A stretch of DNA of 64,000 nucleotides from Thecaphora thlaspeos. Lineage: Eukaryota; Basidiomycota; Ustilaginomycetes; Urocystidales; Glomosporiaceae. Made by a program: the position numbers and the translations under genes. The stretch lies in contig UWYS01000004.1 in the NCBI GenBank assembly GCA_900291925.1, forward strand, positions 682,001-746,000. The letters run 5' to 3'. Shown here in pieces: positions 23,600 through 34,450 of this stretch (position 1 is its first letter; every line of letters starts with the position of its first letter). The notes below the pieces were generated by a model. The model made no database searches and was not told the DNA's origin. It saw nothing but the letters and a program-made list of their open reading frames with translations.

Positions 23600-25280
23600 A
23601 TGGTGAAGGAGACCAAGTTCTACGATCTCCTGGGCGTCACGCCCGGAGCCAGTGACGCCGACCTCAAGAAGTGAGTCTCGCCGCTCTTGTCCCGGGGGCC
23701 TTGGGACTGCCGATGCGGCCGCCGCTGCTGCTCCTAGTGGCAGTGGCGATGGCGGTGGCGGTGATGCCGCCGTCATTCCGCCTGACGCGCCATTGGAGCC
23801 TGCATTAGCAGACATGCTGACCAATGCCCTATCGCTGCACCATTTCCTCCATTCCACCAGGGCTTACCGCAAGAAGGCGCTGCAAGCGCATCCCGACAAG
23901 GGCGGTGACCCTGAGGTGGTAAGTATCCAGGTGTTTGAGGCCTGGATGGCGATATCCATTTATCGCAGTCGGATCCAAGAAAACTCGCGGATCGCTGACC
24001 GCTGCCTCTGTCCGCCCGTTTTGCACTTTCCCGCTTGCCACTCCAGTTCAAGGCCATCACTGCTGCGTACGAGGTTCTCTCCGATGGCGGCAAGCGTGAC
24101 CTGTGAGTGCCTGGATATGGTCACCAAAGACGCGGTCGCCATGCCCTTCGCTTCTGGCTCTGCTAGATTCGCTCGTCTGACCTTGCTTTCTATTGCCTCT
24201 TTATCCCCTTGCCACCACCCACACAACAGATACGACCGATTCGGCGAGGCCGGCCTCGAGGCCGGCGGAGGAATGGGCGGCGGCATGGACCCCCAGGACC
24301 TCTTCTCACAGCTCTTCGGCGGCGGAGGCAGCGGCTTCTTTGGCGGCGGAGGTGGACGACCGCGCGGCCCGCGCAAGGGCAAGGACCTCGTCCACCGCGT
24401 CAAGGTCTCGCTCGAGGAGCTCTACGTAGGCAAGGTGACCAAGCTGGCGCTGCAGAAGCACGTCCTCTGCAAGAAGTGCGACGGTCGTGGCGGCAAGGAG
24501 GGCGCGGTCAAGACGTGCAATGGCTGTAACGGCCAGGGCATCAAGGTCGTCCTGCGACAGCTCGGCCCGATGGTGCAGCAGATGCAGCAGACGTGTCCCG
24601 ACTGCCAGGGTGCGGGCGAGCAGATCAACCAGAAGGACAAGTGCAAGGAGTGCAACGGCAAGAAGATCAACCAGGAGAGGAAGGTGCTCGAGGTTAGGAT
24701 CGACAAGGGCATGGAGGACGGCCAGCAGATCACGTTCAAGGAAGAGGCCGACCAGGCACCGAATACCATCCCGGGAGACGTCGTCATCGTCATCGACGAG
24801 AAGCCCCACCCGCGCTTCAAGCGGAAGAAGAACGACCTCTTCGTCGACGTCGAGATCGACCTGCTGACGGCGCTGGCGGGTGGCAAGATTCTGATCGAGC
24901 ACCTCGACGACCACGCCCTCTCGGTCGAAATCCCCGCGGGCGAGGTGGTCAAGCCGGGCTCGCTCAAGGTGCTGCGCGGCCAGGGCATGCCGTCGTACCG
25001 CCACCACGAGATGGGCGACCTCTACATCAATCTCTCGGTCGCCTTCCCGGACATTCTGCCCGAGTCGAGCATTTCGCTTCTGGAGCAGGCGCTCCCGGCG
25101 CGACGACCTTTGCCTAAGACCAAGAAGGAGATCGACGTTGAGGACGTCATCATGGACGAGGTGGACGAGCGCGAGGCCCGCAGCGCCAAGACCAACGGTG
25201 GTGCCCACGGCATGCCCGGTGGAGACGACGACGACGACGACGGCGGTGCTGGGCCCCAGGTCCAGTGCGCCCAGTCATAA
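23600..25280 (+). CDS. YDJ1: Type I Hsp40 co-chaperone, Ydj1/DNAJA-like, with CaaX box
   Basis: Cytosolic co-chaperone that delivers clients to Hsp70 and stimulates its ATPase. It has 411 residues in four exons: 23600-23670, 23861-23918, 24047-24102 and 24230-25280. The donors are GTGAGT, GTAAGT and GTGAGT. Three introns split the J domain. Its HPD is at residues 34-36 and YDRFGEAGLE closes it. A Gly/Phe-rich linker is followed by four zinc-finger motifs, CKKCDGRGG (C142), CNGCNGQG, CPDCQGAG and CKECNGKK, then the peptide-binding and dimerisation region. The protein ends CAQS, a CaaX box predicting farnesylation, as in yeast Ydj1 (409 residues). The introns after exons 1 and 3 are read through without a stop in one frame, so a naive single-exon model here would be wrong. 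The coding bias is strong, as for an abundant protein. Confidence 0.97.
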
Positions 25281-26084
25281 ACGACGCCGCCGGAAGGAGA
25301 TTGAGCGCAGAGCTGCCGGACCATCGTCAATGACACTACATTGATCCTCTCAGATCGCCTTGTACTCGCACACTCAGGCGAGATACCACCGGTTCGAATG
25401 ACCGCTGCTACTTTTCGTGCAGTCGAAGCTCCTCTCTTACATCGCACGGTCTTACCGCGCCACACCAGCACCTCCTTGCCTTGCCTCCGCACCTGGTTTT
25501 CCCGCCTTCACTCATTTTCCCTCTCGTGTTCCATCATGTTGCTCTTTTCGCAATCTAGATTCCGCCGTGTTCCGACACGCACGTACACGACATCCTTTCT
25601 TGTGAAAAATGTATATCCATCCCCAACCATTCCACTGCATCCTGACAACGTCGGCACCTGACGCCTTTTTCGTCTTTCGCGACGTCTCGATCGCGTATGT
25701 TGACTCCCCATCTCTCATCTGTCGTCTTATTTGTGCGGAGAGGGTGAGGATGGATCGTCACGTTGACTTCGGACCGTCCTCTCTTTCCCCTTTACAAACA
25801 ACATCTGAAGACGAGGTGAGACTGATGCAATCGACTATTCTTTCTACGATTGGGAACAAAGCAGATCCTTCTGTTCGTTTGAAGAGACGAATCCAGAGTT
25901 ACGAGGAGAGGGGAGACGAGAGGGGGGATACAAATACATTTCCGAAAAATCAGTGGCGTAGGGGTTTGGGGGCGGTAGGATCCTTGAATGCGGTCTGGGA
26001 CGAATGGTGGGTAGAAGAACGGATCCTGGTGAAGCAATACGAGTGAGCGAGCATGAGCGATGAATGAACGATTTCTCCCGATGC
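25281..26084. other. Convergent 3' gap, Hsp40 and SIS genes
   Basis: About 800 nt between two stops facing each other, more AT-rich than the flanking exons. It should contain both 3' untranslated regions. No gene or repeat is supported. Confidence 0.55.
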
Positions 26085-27596
26085 CTAGTGCGTGATGGGC
26101 GTAGCTACCGCACTACCACCTCCTCCACCACCACCAGCACCTCCCTTTGTGACGACCATGTCGAAGCTCTGCAACGGTACAGCATGGCCCTGCATCCTAA
26201 AGTCGGCTCCTAGCTTGCCGCCCGGATGGTTGAAGGCGAACATTTCGCGTCCCAGTCCCTTGGCGCGCGTGATGGAAAAGGCGAGCGCATCACCCATGGC
26301 GAGTGCGACAGTGGTGCTGCTGCTCGGCGCCGGCACCTCGTCCCATGCCTCGTCCGTCGTCGGTCGGGCGGCGATCCGCCTTCGTCTTGTCTTGCTTCCC
26401 TGCAGCGGGAAACCTTGCTGCGTCGCTTGGTGAGAGCAGCTGCAGATGGGCAGAAGAGGAGGCGCGGAAACGGGCGAGTCGGCCTCGGAAGGTGTGCTGA
26501 TGCCGCTGCTGCTGGTGCTGCTGCTGGCGCTCGTCTCGCCTTCGCTCATCGACCGTTCCAGCATCGGCGCACCAGGCGTGGTGACTGCGCCTTCGTTGTC
26601 GTCGTCGTCGTCTTCCTCCAGGTCGTCGTCCTCATCGTCCGAGTTGTCGTTCTTGCCCGTACCACAGTCGATCCAAGCGTCCGATGCCTTGACCAGCGCG
26701 CTCTCGCGCTTGCCGACCAGCGCAATGATCGGGCACTTGCGCGCGTTGAAGTGCGGGACCAGCGCCAGCAGCTCGGGCGACGAACCAGAGTGCGACAGGG
26801 CAACGACGACGTCGCGGTGCGGCGTCAGCAGGCCGAGGTCGCCGTGCAGCGCCTCGACCGGATGGAGAAAGACCGAGGACGTCCCGAGCGACAGGAAGGT
26901 CGCGGAGAGCTTCTTGGCGATGATGCCTGCGCGTTCAAGGTGGCGGAGACTTTGGGTTAGTACGCTGCAATTATCAAAGGGTTGTACCGGGACCGGCAGC
27001 GCCGAATTGCGGGGACAGAGGAGTCGAGAGCTCTACTCACCACTCTTGCCGACGCCGGTCATGACAACTTTGCCGCCGCGCTCGCCGTTGGTCGCTCGGA
27101 GGACGAGCTTGACTGCTTCGCGGAAACCGTCCTTTTGCGGGCCGAGCTTCGAGAGCCTCTTCGCGGCCATGGCGAGCGCCCGGGCTTCCCTCTGGACGAT
27201 CAGCGTGCCAAAGAGGAGGGCCGAGTCGAGCTCCTGCTGCTCCCTCTTTTCGACTTCTAGGGCGTCCAGTTCCTCATCCTCCTCTTCCTCTCCCACGCCA
27301 GCGCCTTCTTGCCCCGCGACGAGACCGGCCTTGGTGGAGGCCGACTTGGCGGACATGCCTAATGAGGGGATCTCGGAGCTGGCGTCGCTGATCGAGGTAC
27401 AGGCCGAAGTGGAAGGGGAGCGCGAGGACGACTCGTCAGAGGCGAGGGAGAGCTTTGATACGGCGGTGCTGCAGGAGGCAAGGCTGAGCAGGCCCGATGC
27501 GTTGGGGCTGACGCTGGCGCTCGTCGCATTGCTGCTGCTGTTGGCGCCGACGAGCGCGGCAGCGTAAAAATAGGGATTGGTAGAGGGGGCGGTCAT
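26085..27596 (-). CDS. SIS-domain sugar-phosphate isomerase-like protein (KdsD/GutQ type, no CBS pair)
   Basis: It has 465 residues in two exons, 27596-27041 and 26926-26085. The donor is GTGAGT and a good branch site (TACTAAC) precedes the acceptor. The join restores GVGKSGIIAKKLSATFLSLG, the phosphosugar-binding loop of the SIS fold. Next come FLHPVEALHGDLG, ALSHSGSSPELL and, near the end, FNHPGGKLG, whose His (about 419) aligns with the catalytic His of arabinose-5-phosphate isomerases. An N-terminal extension of about 110 residues and an acidic/Ser-rich insertion of about 110 residues (DDEDDDLEEDDDDD and following) interrupt the domain before STTVALAMGDALA. The tandem CBS domains of bacterial KdsD are absent. 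Bacterial enzymes make arabinose-5-phosphate for Kdo, which fungi are not expected to need, so the substrate is unknown. It shares a 1.86 kb promoter gap with the MFS gene. Confidence 0.85.
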
Positions 27597-29452
27597 GGCT
27601 GCGCTGTGTGCGTTGAGATCCGATGTGGCTGCCGTCCGTTAGGTTGCGAGTAGGTCCCAGTCGGATGACGGTGACGGTGACGGTGCTGCGGATCCCAGCG
27701 GAGCCGTTGCGCGGTGGCTGCGGTCCCTGTCGGAGCAAGTAACAGAAAACGATGATCCTGTTCTGCTGTCGGAGCGATGCACCTGGGCGACGAATGACGA
27801 CTCGGTACTGGGTGTGGAATCGAGCGGGGAGGCAGGCGGATGACCAATAGAGGAAAAGGCCGAGATGGCCACGCTCTCGATGGGGATGGGAAGATGTGGT
27901 GGGCGGGAAGCAAAGAACAAGGTCGAGGGTGGGAAGAGGAACAGCAAGGCTTGAACAGATGCAGGATCGCCTCAGCCACGATCTGCAACGACCGTGCCCT
28001 GCACCGCAGGCCCAAAAATCAAATCAAATCAAATCAAATCAAACTAAATTCAATTCTTGCCCTTTCTTTCTGGCTTGCTCTCCACACGGAAAAACAAGCA
28101 AGCAATAAAGACAGGGCAACAAAAAGACAATAATCCGCCTGAAAGCCCGCCTTTATCTCCACCCCTTCCGTCCATGGCTCCCTACCAGCGGACAACACGA
28201 TATGCTGGCCTCGTCTTGAGCAGCTTGGCGAGGCGAGCGTTATACTCATTTCTTATGGCAGGCCGTGTATAGCGACAAAAAGGCAGCGCGCGGCCTGGAG
28301 GCTTGGCTGTTGGTCGGCCTCCACGTGTGGGTACGTTGGCAGGCTTTGACGGTCGGGGCGAAACGCTTCGGGGCGAGCGAGCAGCGCAGCAGCGTTCGAT
28401 GCGGAGGGCGTCATCTCGCGCCCATCGGACCCTGGCGACGCTGAGCAAAGCAAGGCCGGCGCCGGCTCAACTCACCCTCGCCCGCTCAAGAATGTCTGTT
28501 GATCGGGCAACAAAACAAACCAAAAACGCGAAAAAGGAAAATAAAAGCAGATCGGCATCGGGCGACCGATGTTTGGCCCGACGTCAACCTCGGATGCGGA
28601 ACCGAAGCAGAAGCAGCTGCTCTGCATGATGCTTGCTTGTTCTGCCGCTTCAGGGTCCTGCCGGCTTGTGACGTGCGTCATACAAAAACGCCATAACTAT
28701 TTGATCAGCGGCCTGGCCATCCCCTCGCGTTCGAGCGCCGTCCGCTCGTCGCATGTATGGTTAAGCCTTGCTCGTCATCAGCCCTACTTTGTCCCTCATC
28801 GCTCATCGACGGAAAAGATAACGATGACGCCGCGGTGCTCGCTCTCATGCCTTTCGTACGCCGGGCTGGTCGAAGTCGCGGAGAGTGTACGCACGTATGT
28901 AGAAGCTAAGGCGCGGCGCCCGGATGGCCCGATGCGCGCTCCCGGGAGCGAGCGATGATCGTCGGAGGTACCGGACGCGTTGGTGCGGGAGATGCCGGCA
29001 CATTTAAGATAGTTGCCACCTCTCGCGGCGGCCCATGAGCGAGAAATCGAAACGCAAACGGCGGCCCTTGGCTCCTTGATGCCGTCATGGCCCAAGCCGG
29101 CCCTGAGACCTCACGCGCAAATCGTCCGTTACTACTCTTGTACAGTAGTAAGCGCCTACAGTAAGCTTAAGCTTCTCAGCTCATACGGCACGCTAGAACT
29201 TTGAACTTTCCTCCCGCCCTGCGCAGAAGCGTCGGCCAGATCATCCTTGATCTTTCTTCCTCGAGCGTCACAGAGAGCCATGGCGCGACGAGCAGCCTAC
29301 GGGTAAAGACACAGCGCCGCCGGCACATACAATCTTGAATCCTTCCCCCCTTCCGATCCTATTTCCATGAGATACCTTTTCCACCGACCATTGCCCCTCC
29401 CCCTGCTGCTTCCAGAGCACCTCCTCGTTGTCCCACCTCGAGAGACGGCGCC
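27597..29452. other. Divergent promoter gap, SIS gene and MFS gene
   Basis: About 1.86 kb without a supported gene. It holds an AAATC pentamer array (28016-28040), an AT-rich patch around it, and a TACAGTA/CTACAGTA word pair near 29141-29163. The short open frames are not convincing. Confidence 0.55.
28016..28040. repeat. AAATC pentanucleotide microsatellite
   Basis: Five tandem AAATC units in an otherwise GC-rich region, about 420 nt upstream of the SIS-gene start codon. Confidence 0.85.
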
Positions 29453-31972
29453 ATGGCAGACTCGGCACAGCACCACAACGGCACCCACCCGAGCTCCGGA
29501 CAGCGCGCCCTCCACGAACTCATCAAGCTCTGCATCGGCCAGACACCCAAGGGCGGCCACAACACGCACAAGGAGCACCACGATCGCAAGGACCACAACA
29601 ACGAAAAACATGACCAAGCCCGTCGCCACCAGGGACAAGCAGAGACTGATGAGGAAGTGAGGGAGCATCAGAAGCGCACCGCCCGCTTCGGAGGCGATGA
29701 CCCCATGGACCCGGGGGACGAACGGCGGTACATCGACGAGCGTACCGCACGCCATCACGCCGCCCACCAGCAACACCAGCCACCCCTCTCGCCCGACTCG
29801 CAGCCCAGGAGCGGCGTCGTATCAGATCAGAACACCGTCGTTGGCCACGCGGACAACGACGAGACTCACCGCAAGGGCAAGGAGGGCCAGAAGCAGCCGC
29901 AGCAGAAACCACGGAGGACCGACAGCCACGCCAGTGGCAGCGTCAGCAGCAGCGACGGCAACAATGTCAATGGCAACAACCACCGCGACGATGACGACGA
30001 CGATGACGACGAAGAGGACGGAAAGATGGGCCAGGATCCCAACGAGGTTGGCTGGAACGGCCCTGATGATCCAGAAAACCCGCAGAACTGGCCCGAGAAA
30101 AGGAAGTGGTGGATCAACATCGTCGCCTCGATCCTCACGATCAACGTCACGTTCGCCTCGTCGGCGGCCTCGTCGGCCACCAACCAGATCGCGCAGGAGT
30201 TCCAGATCGGCACCGTCACCGCAACGCTCGTCACCTCATTGTTCCTGCTGGGATACTGCTGCGGACCGTACGTACCCCGCAGAAGCCCCCTTTGGTGACG
30301 AATCAAATATTTTATGAAGAGTACAACTGATGCCCAGCCCTCTTCTCTCTCGGACCACAGAATTCTTTGGTCGACCACCTCAGAGCTTTTCGGACGTAAG
30401 GTTATCTTCAGTATTTCGATGCTCATCTACACCCTCTTCATCTTTGGACAGTCACTCGCCAAGAACGTCGAGACGCTGATGATCACGCGCTTCCTCGGCG
30501 GTGTCTTTGCCAGCGCCCCGCTCACCAACGCCGGCGGGCTCATCGCCGATCTCTTCGACCCCGTCGCTCGAGGCTTTGCAATGTCCGTCTTCTCTGCTTC
30601 GGTCTTCGTCGGGCCCGTGCTCGGGCCCCTGGTCGGCGGCTTCGTAACGCAGTCCTACCTGGGCTGGAGATGGGTCTTCTGGGTAGAAATGATCTTTGCC
30701 GCCGCAGTATGGGTGATGGCAATCTTCTTCCTCCCGGAGACGTTCGCGCCGGTTCTGCTGGTGCGCAAAGCGAAGCGACTGCGCCGCATCGACCCCGAGA
30801 AGAACAAGGATCTCTTTGCGCCGCACGAGAGGACGGACTGGTCGCCCAGCGGCGTCCTTCACCGAACTCTATACCGTCCCTTCCAGATCTTGGTCCAAGA
30901 GCCCATCCTAGTGGCGAGTAGTCGTCCTCCTCCGCGCGCGCACGCGCGGGCATCTCTTGTTTGCGTTTCTTCTCGTTGAGATCGCCTTGCTGACGGCCCG
31001 CTTACCTGATTATGCCTGACGTTCCAAATCACCAGGCGGTCACCGTCTACCTATCCGTCGTATACGGCCTGCTCTATGCTCTGTTCGAGGCAGTCCCGAT
31101 CGTCTTTAGCGAGCTGCGAGGCTTCAACCTCGGCGAGTCGGGTCTCATCTTTATTGCGGTCGGCCTGGGGACGACGATCGGCGCCTCGATCAACATCATA
31201 CTGCAACTCAAGTACAGGCAGCTGGTGCCGTTCTGGAAGGGCTCGCCGCCGCCCGAGGAGAGGCTGATTGGATCCATCGTCGCCGGACCCATCCTGGTGA
31301 TAGGATGCCTTTGGTTCGGATGGTCGGGCAACTACCCCTCGGTGCCTTGGTACGTCCCGGCGCTGGCGCTCGTTATGATCGGCGTGTCCTTTACGCTCGT
31401 CTTTATCTCGCTGCTGTCCTTCATCGGTGAGTGTCTCTTCTTTTGCAGATCGCGTCGGTGTGTCGATGTAGGCGTGCCGTTCCGTCCCGCTGACATTTGC
31501 TGTCATCGATCTTATCAATATCTCTCTCTCTCTCCCCCTCTCTGCGCCTCTCTTTGTCACTTCGACGAACGCTCCGTCACGGTCTACAGTCGACTGCTAC
31601 CTGATGTACGCTGCCTCTGCTCTCGCAGCCAACACCATCGTCCGATCGGCCGTCGGAGCCGCGCTACCGCTGGTGACACGCCAGTTCTTCACCAACGTCG
31701 GCGTCGAGTGGGCCAGCAGCATCATTGCATTCATCGGGCTCGTCCTCACTCCGGTTCCCCTGATTTTCTACTTCTACGGTAGCCGGATCCGCGGGTGGAG
31801 CAAGTTTGCCCCGGCGCTCGACCTCAAGGTGCGCCAGAAGCTCGAGAAGGAGGGGAAGCTACCCAAGGACTCGCTCAAGTCGTGGAAGCAGGAGGCCATC
31901 AGTGGCTTGCTCCAGGCTAAGGAGGAGTACAAGCGGAAGAAGGAGAAGGAGGCGGGCGGAAAGAGTGCCTAA
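29453..31972 (+). CDS. MFS transporter (DHA1-like drug/polyamine exporter type) with long His/Asp-rich N-tail
   Basis: Major facilitator with 713 residues in four exons: 29453-30267, 30361-30913, 31036-31426 and 31590-31972. The first donor is GTACGT and the third GTGAGT. Intron 2 is best read as GC-AG (donor GCGAGT after the GTG codon), giving EPILVAVTVYLSVVYGLLY. Residues 1-215 are hydrophilic, with many His and a run of Asp/Glu. The transporter core begins at NPQNWPEKRKWW. It contains TTSELFGRK (the loop 2-3 motif), GGVFASAPLTNAGGLIADLF, GPVLGPLVGGFV and, in exon 4, VDCYLMYAASALAANTIVRS. These are hallmarks of fungal DHA1 multidrug and polyamine H+ antiporters (PF07690). A charged cytosolic tail ends the protein. 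The substrate cannot be inferred. Confidence 0.9.
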
Positions 31973-33010
31973 CCAGCGCATTGCAATCCGTCTCACCCTC
32001 GCCTTGTCCAGTCGCTGGTCGTTGTCTGGCCACGACACCTTCGACACCACAAACGCTCGGTCGGATCGCCACCAGATCCACCAACGACATACGATACTAA
32101 GAAGGTCGCATCGCCGCGACATTCCATCCCCTGAACCACCGTTCGCGATAGAATCTTGCCTGCCCGCCCCCCTTTGCCTTTTCTTTGCATCCGAGCACCC
32201 AGAGCAGCAATCTGTAGCCATAGCAGTCTAGTGTTGATATCGCAAAAGCTTTCCCGTCTTCAATCTTGTATCTAGCAGCAACACATCGTCCCGCTGCTTC
32301 TGAGCGAGGCGGATGCCCGCCATCGTATCTCGCATATGTCTCTTCTCCACGACGCGTGCGTTCTGTCGAATACGGTGGTGCCGCTGGCAGTGCCTTATAG
32401 CAGTGCGTGTGGATAGGGACGACTTGCAGTTGGGCGGGACCTCGGCACTTTGTGCACCATGCGGTCAAGTTTTGCGGGCCAGGTGCGGTGTCAAGAAGCC
32501 GAAAAGGACCGACTCTTCCACCGACGCCTTGGATAGAAGGTCGTCGGTTTTCCGCGACCGGTCTTTCCGGTCCACGCAGGACCCTTCCAAGAGGGCCCGA
32601 AGCGATTTCGATGCAGCTAGCATGCTGCTACTTAGCACCACCTCACGGGGTTGACGCTTCGCTATCTGCGCCCCTCCTTTTTTTTTTGCCTTGACATGCC
32701 TCGTCTATCCTCGTGGGAACTAGTGCGAGACGCTTGGCGTGAGTATAGCATGAAGTCCTACGAGACGTGACAAAAGGGCGAGAGCGGAACAGCATGCGGT
32801 CGAGTCCCGTGCTCGTCCCTTTGTTTCTTTTGTCCAAATCCTGTCAATGCGTGCTGTCGATGGATGAGAGGCCTGAATCGACATGGAGGAGTACGGTACA
32901 TCGGCCGCGCCCCATGCGGGAGAGACGGCCTGGTGTGAAGGATGAGCTGGCAGGACGCCGCTTGCTTGGACGTCGGGCGGGCCGCGGTACGGTGCTGTTG
33001 CGGCGCGAGA

Positions 33011-33026
33011 GGTACAGTACTGTACC
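33011..33026. promoter_or_regulatory. 16-bp perfect palindrome GGTACAGTACTGTACC
   Basis: A perfect inverted repeat formed by two overlapping copies of TACAGTAC on opposite strands. It lies about 1.4 kb upstream of the flavocytochrome start. The same 8-mer recurs in other long gaps of this window. A protein-binding role is possible but unproven. Confidence 0.4.
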
Positions 33027-33094
33027 AGGGCGCGCGTCAGCGAGGCGAGTTCACCGACTCTGCGTTTGCGATACGCCGTTGGCGAGGGCTTGCA

Positions 33095-33125
33095 GCGGCC
33101 AGGCGGCCAGGCGGCCAGGCGGCCC
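33095..33125. repeat. AGGCGGCC tandem repeat
   Basis: About three and a half head-to-tail copies of the 8-mer AGGCGGCC, the last one degenerate. Confidence 0.75.
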
Positions 33126-33591
33126 GGCGCCGATGCCAAGACTCGGCCTGCCGCCGTTTCCTCACACCTCCTCCCGCCAACGATGACGGCATCCCTCCTC
33201 GCTGTCGTATCCCTGTCATCCGTTTGTTCAACGAGAGCTCTACGCGACCACTGCTCTACCCACTTGACTGACATACAGAACATGTCTAGCCGTCTAGCCG
33301 TCGAGCCATCTCTTCGGCGCTCGATCGACGCCTCAATAACTCTCTACCGTTGGACAGTTATCCATTCTATTGGCCGGCCGGACGACTGGGGCTTGACTCA
33401 TGTCGAAGCCGTCGGTTCCTGTATAGCGTGAGCAGGCTGACACCCTGAGTCCTTTGCTTCGTCGTTGGTATGTACATATGTGACTGTATCCCCTGTCGGG
33501 TTCGCAACCGAGAGAGGCGTCGGCGGCTCGTCTTTGCTGCGTTACCGGCTGTATGGCTTAGCTTGGCCAGTTCTTGGCTGTGCGGCTTCGG

Positions 33592-33622
33592 CGTCGGTGC
33601 AGTCGGTGCAGTCGGTGCAGCC
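33592..33622. repeat. TCGGTGCAG tandem repeat
   Basis: Three tandem copies of the 9-mer TCGGTGCAG, followed by a partial copy. Confidence 0.75.
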
Positions 33623-34450
33623 AGGGCCCCCCCTCCTTGACGCGTCCGACGCATTACTCAACGCCGAAAGCGGCAGCGCCTGGCGGAGATGGCCCGCCTT
33701 TTCCTGGCGTTTCTCCCTCGCTCTCTCGATCCGCCACTCTAACCCTCTCTCTCGCTCGCTCGGCCTGGCCCGCCTCTCCGGTCTTGCCCCTCTCCACCGC
33801 CGTCATCATCCTCATATGGCTCCGACCCACCATCTCTCTCCGTACACTCCATACCCACCTGCCGCTCTCTGACGTTGCCCGACCTACGCCCCGCTGCGTC
33901 CCGCCTGCTTTCCCCTTTAGAGCCGGCCTCCACCTGTTAAAGCCACTTCACTCATCCGGTCCCGTCTTTCCTTCCGCGCCACCTCTACTATTCGCCTCAA
34001 CTTGCGCCTCAGCTCGACGTGGTCGCCGGCGACCTCTGCTCCCATCGACTCGCCTCGGCAGCAACCACAGTCTTGCACCGCGACCAGCTGCCCCACTGCT
34101 TCGCTTCAAACCTTTCCAGGACCTCTTGCATCCAACCTAGCCGCGTCGTCCGGTACCGCGCTGCTCACGCTTCGACTCTTGCTCCATCCTTCGCTCGCAT
34201 CTGCGCCGATCCCCCTCGAGCAATCGTTCTGTCGTCGCCCCGTTGCTCTGTCTAGAACCGTCGCCGACGCCCACGCCCTCGGTATCTCGCCAGCGCTAGA
34301 GCACGCTCCTGTATAGATGCTTGCACCCGGCTCCTACGCATGAGCGCCGCGCCCCACGTCGGCCGTGCATCGACCCTGTCCCCGTCACACCGCCATCAGT
34401 GCTAGCCCTTTCCCGGCCAACGTTGCCTCGCCGCTTCCGACGCTACAACC

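Larger units (their letters stand above)
31973..34450. other. Long intergenic gap upstream of the flavocytochrome gene
   Basis: About 2.5 kb. It contains a 16-bp perfect palindrome around TACAGTAC (33011-33026) and two short tandem arrays (33095-33125 and 33592-33622). From about 33700 to 34450 the plus strand is pyrimidine-rich, presumably promoter and leader of the downstream gene. Open frames up to about 190 codons occur but show no start context, motif or conserved feature I can recognise. Confidence 0.55.

Noticed and set aside
23652..25280. A 542-codon continuous frame through the Hsp40 locus
   Set aside because: It runs through two introns without a stop and lacks the true N-terminus. 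The spliced four-exon model restores a complete J domain and a normal length.
32720..33283. A 187-codon open frame on the minus strand in the long gap
   Set aside because: It starts with a non-ATG codon, spans the AGGCGGCC repeat and the TACAGTAC palindrome, and has no domain.
33574..34140. A 188-codon open frame upstream of the flavocytochrome gene
   Set aside because: It is Pro/Ser/Arg-rich sequence from a pyrimidine-rich leader, with no domain and overlapping alternatives in other frames.
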